A DNA stretch of 64,000 bases from Zygaena filipendulae (taxonomy: Eukaryota; Arthropoda; Insecta; Lepidoptera; Zygaenidae): contig OU015673.1 in NCBI GenBank assembly GCA_907165275.2, positions 8,521,001 through 8,585,000 of the forward strand, read 5' to 3'. Position 1 is the first letter of the stretch, and each line of letters opens with the position of its first letter. Positions 63,257-64,000 of the stretch are shown one piece after another. The notes below the pieces were generated by a model. It searched no databases. It saw nothing but the letters and a program-made list of their open reading frames with translations, and was not told the DNA's origin. The translations under genes and the position numbers were made by a program.

Positions 63257-63346
63257 AGCGGCACATTGGGGACACGCTCCGCTCGCCGCACGCACGCACC
63301 GCCCGCGCAAGTGGATGTTACCGATCAGCTTCCGAACGGATTTTTA

Positions 63347-63637
63347 TCTAATATATAAAATTCTCGGGTGCACAATGTTCGTTCCCATACTCCTCCGAAA
63401 CGGCTTGACCGATTCTCATGAAATTTTATATGCATATTCAGTAAGCCTGAGAATCGGCTACTATCTATTTTTCATCCCGGGATTCCCGCGAAACTCTGGA
63501 ATTAATGCGGGGAACAGCAAATCACCGTAAACTACTGTAAGGGGTAAAGAAGGACGTAGAGTACCTACCTACTTTTTTCCTGCAACCTCCGCGGGAACTC
63601 CGAAATTACCGCGGATGAAATCGCGCGGGACAGCTAG
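63347..63637 (+). mobile_element. Non-autonomous Helitron with two 3'-like ends
   Basis: Starts A|TCTAATATATAAAATTCTCG and ends GGGACAGCTAG|T. The internal second terminus is GGGGAACAGCAAATCACCG near 63508-63526. The downstream half is like 15063-15355; the 5' half is diverged, so it is a related subfamily. Confidence 0.6.
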
Positions 63638-64000
63638 TTTTTATAAAATTCGTCCACTTGCAACAACATACAGTGTGATATTTCTAAGTACCTACCTACA
63701 AATATGTTATTGCCTACCTAATCATTTTTTTTGGTTTAATCTATCTCCGTTTACGGCTTTAATAAAATTAGAGGGCTGCCACTTTTTTTTGAAAAAAATA
63801 TCTTTAGTTTTTTTTTCCGAAAAAAGCTGCAAAAATAAGGTACCTACCTACTTTTGGGAAATGCAGAGAAAACAAAAGTAGGACCTATTATTAATTAATC
63901 ATTATGTTGGCCGCGGGCAGCAATCTTCTTTTTTTTTTTTCTTCTTTTTTTTAAATAAGGCAACAGACGACTTGGATATGTAGGCGCACTCCTCTAAGTG
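63638..64000. other. Edge of window, nothing recognised
   Basis: AT-rich DNA with T and A runs, for example 63929-63952. The open frame at 63615-63881 begins inside the Helitron and shows no domain. Confidence 0.4.

Noticed and set aside
62853..63310. Minus-strand frames of 116-148 codons with a 23-residue repeat
   Set aside because: The repeat part is the 23-bp minisatellite read in all three frames; only 62972-63108 has coding character and splice borders.

Overview
This window looks like nuclear DNA of a moth or butterfly. The evidence is AT-rich spacer with very GC-rich exons, many introns, and a repeat load typical of Lepidoptera: small Helitrons, hairpin MITEs, a B-box SINE, a Tc1-like element, a truncated non-LTR retrotransposon and a Ty1/copia element. 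No bacterial or viral gene organisation is visible.

One host gene dominates: an actin-binding LIM protein (abLIM / Unc-115 family) on the + strand. I assembled it from splice sites and reading phase. A Lys/Glu-rich first coding exon lies at 10420-10627 behind a TATA box at 10342. A 32-kb first intron follows, then exons from 42644 to the stop codon at 60063-60065. The chosen exon chain adds up to 2715 nt including stop (904 residues): four LIM domains, a Ser/Pro/Gly-rich linker and a C-terminal villin headpiece. One exon at 56017 does not fit the main frame and probably ends a shorter isoform without the headpiece; a weaker candidate of the same kind lies at 53854.

Layout: 1-10340 is intergenic DNA with two tandem TTA-flanked (PIF/Harbinger-like) elements, a CWG-flanked MITE family and Helitrons. 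10342-42643 is the promoter, exon 1 and giant intron 1, holding a SINE, several MITEs and Helitrons, a decayed Tc1-like transposon (27041-28639), a long perfect palindrome (38463-38612) and a CR1/Jockey-like LINE 3' end (39495-41057, minus strand). 42644-60065 holds the remaining abLIM exons; the intron 45698-51659 carries an antisense copia element (46587-50961) that looks young, with one uninterrupted ORF, LTRs that read the same and a 5-bp target duplication. 60066 to about 61050 is the abLIM 3' UTR. Near the right edge, one exon of an unidentified minus-strand gene (62972-63108) sits directly against a 23-bp minisatellite.

No wholly new system is evident. The features most worth checking are the isoform-switching exon, the apparently intact intronic copia element, the minisatellite that repeats a splice-acceptor sequence, the tandem Harbinger-like pair, the palindrome, and the excess of the TGACGTCA palindrome.
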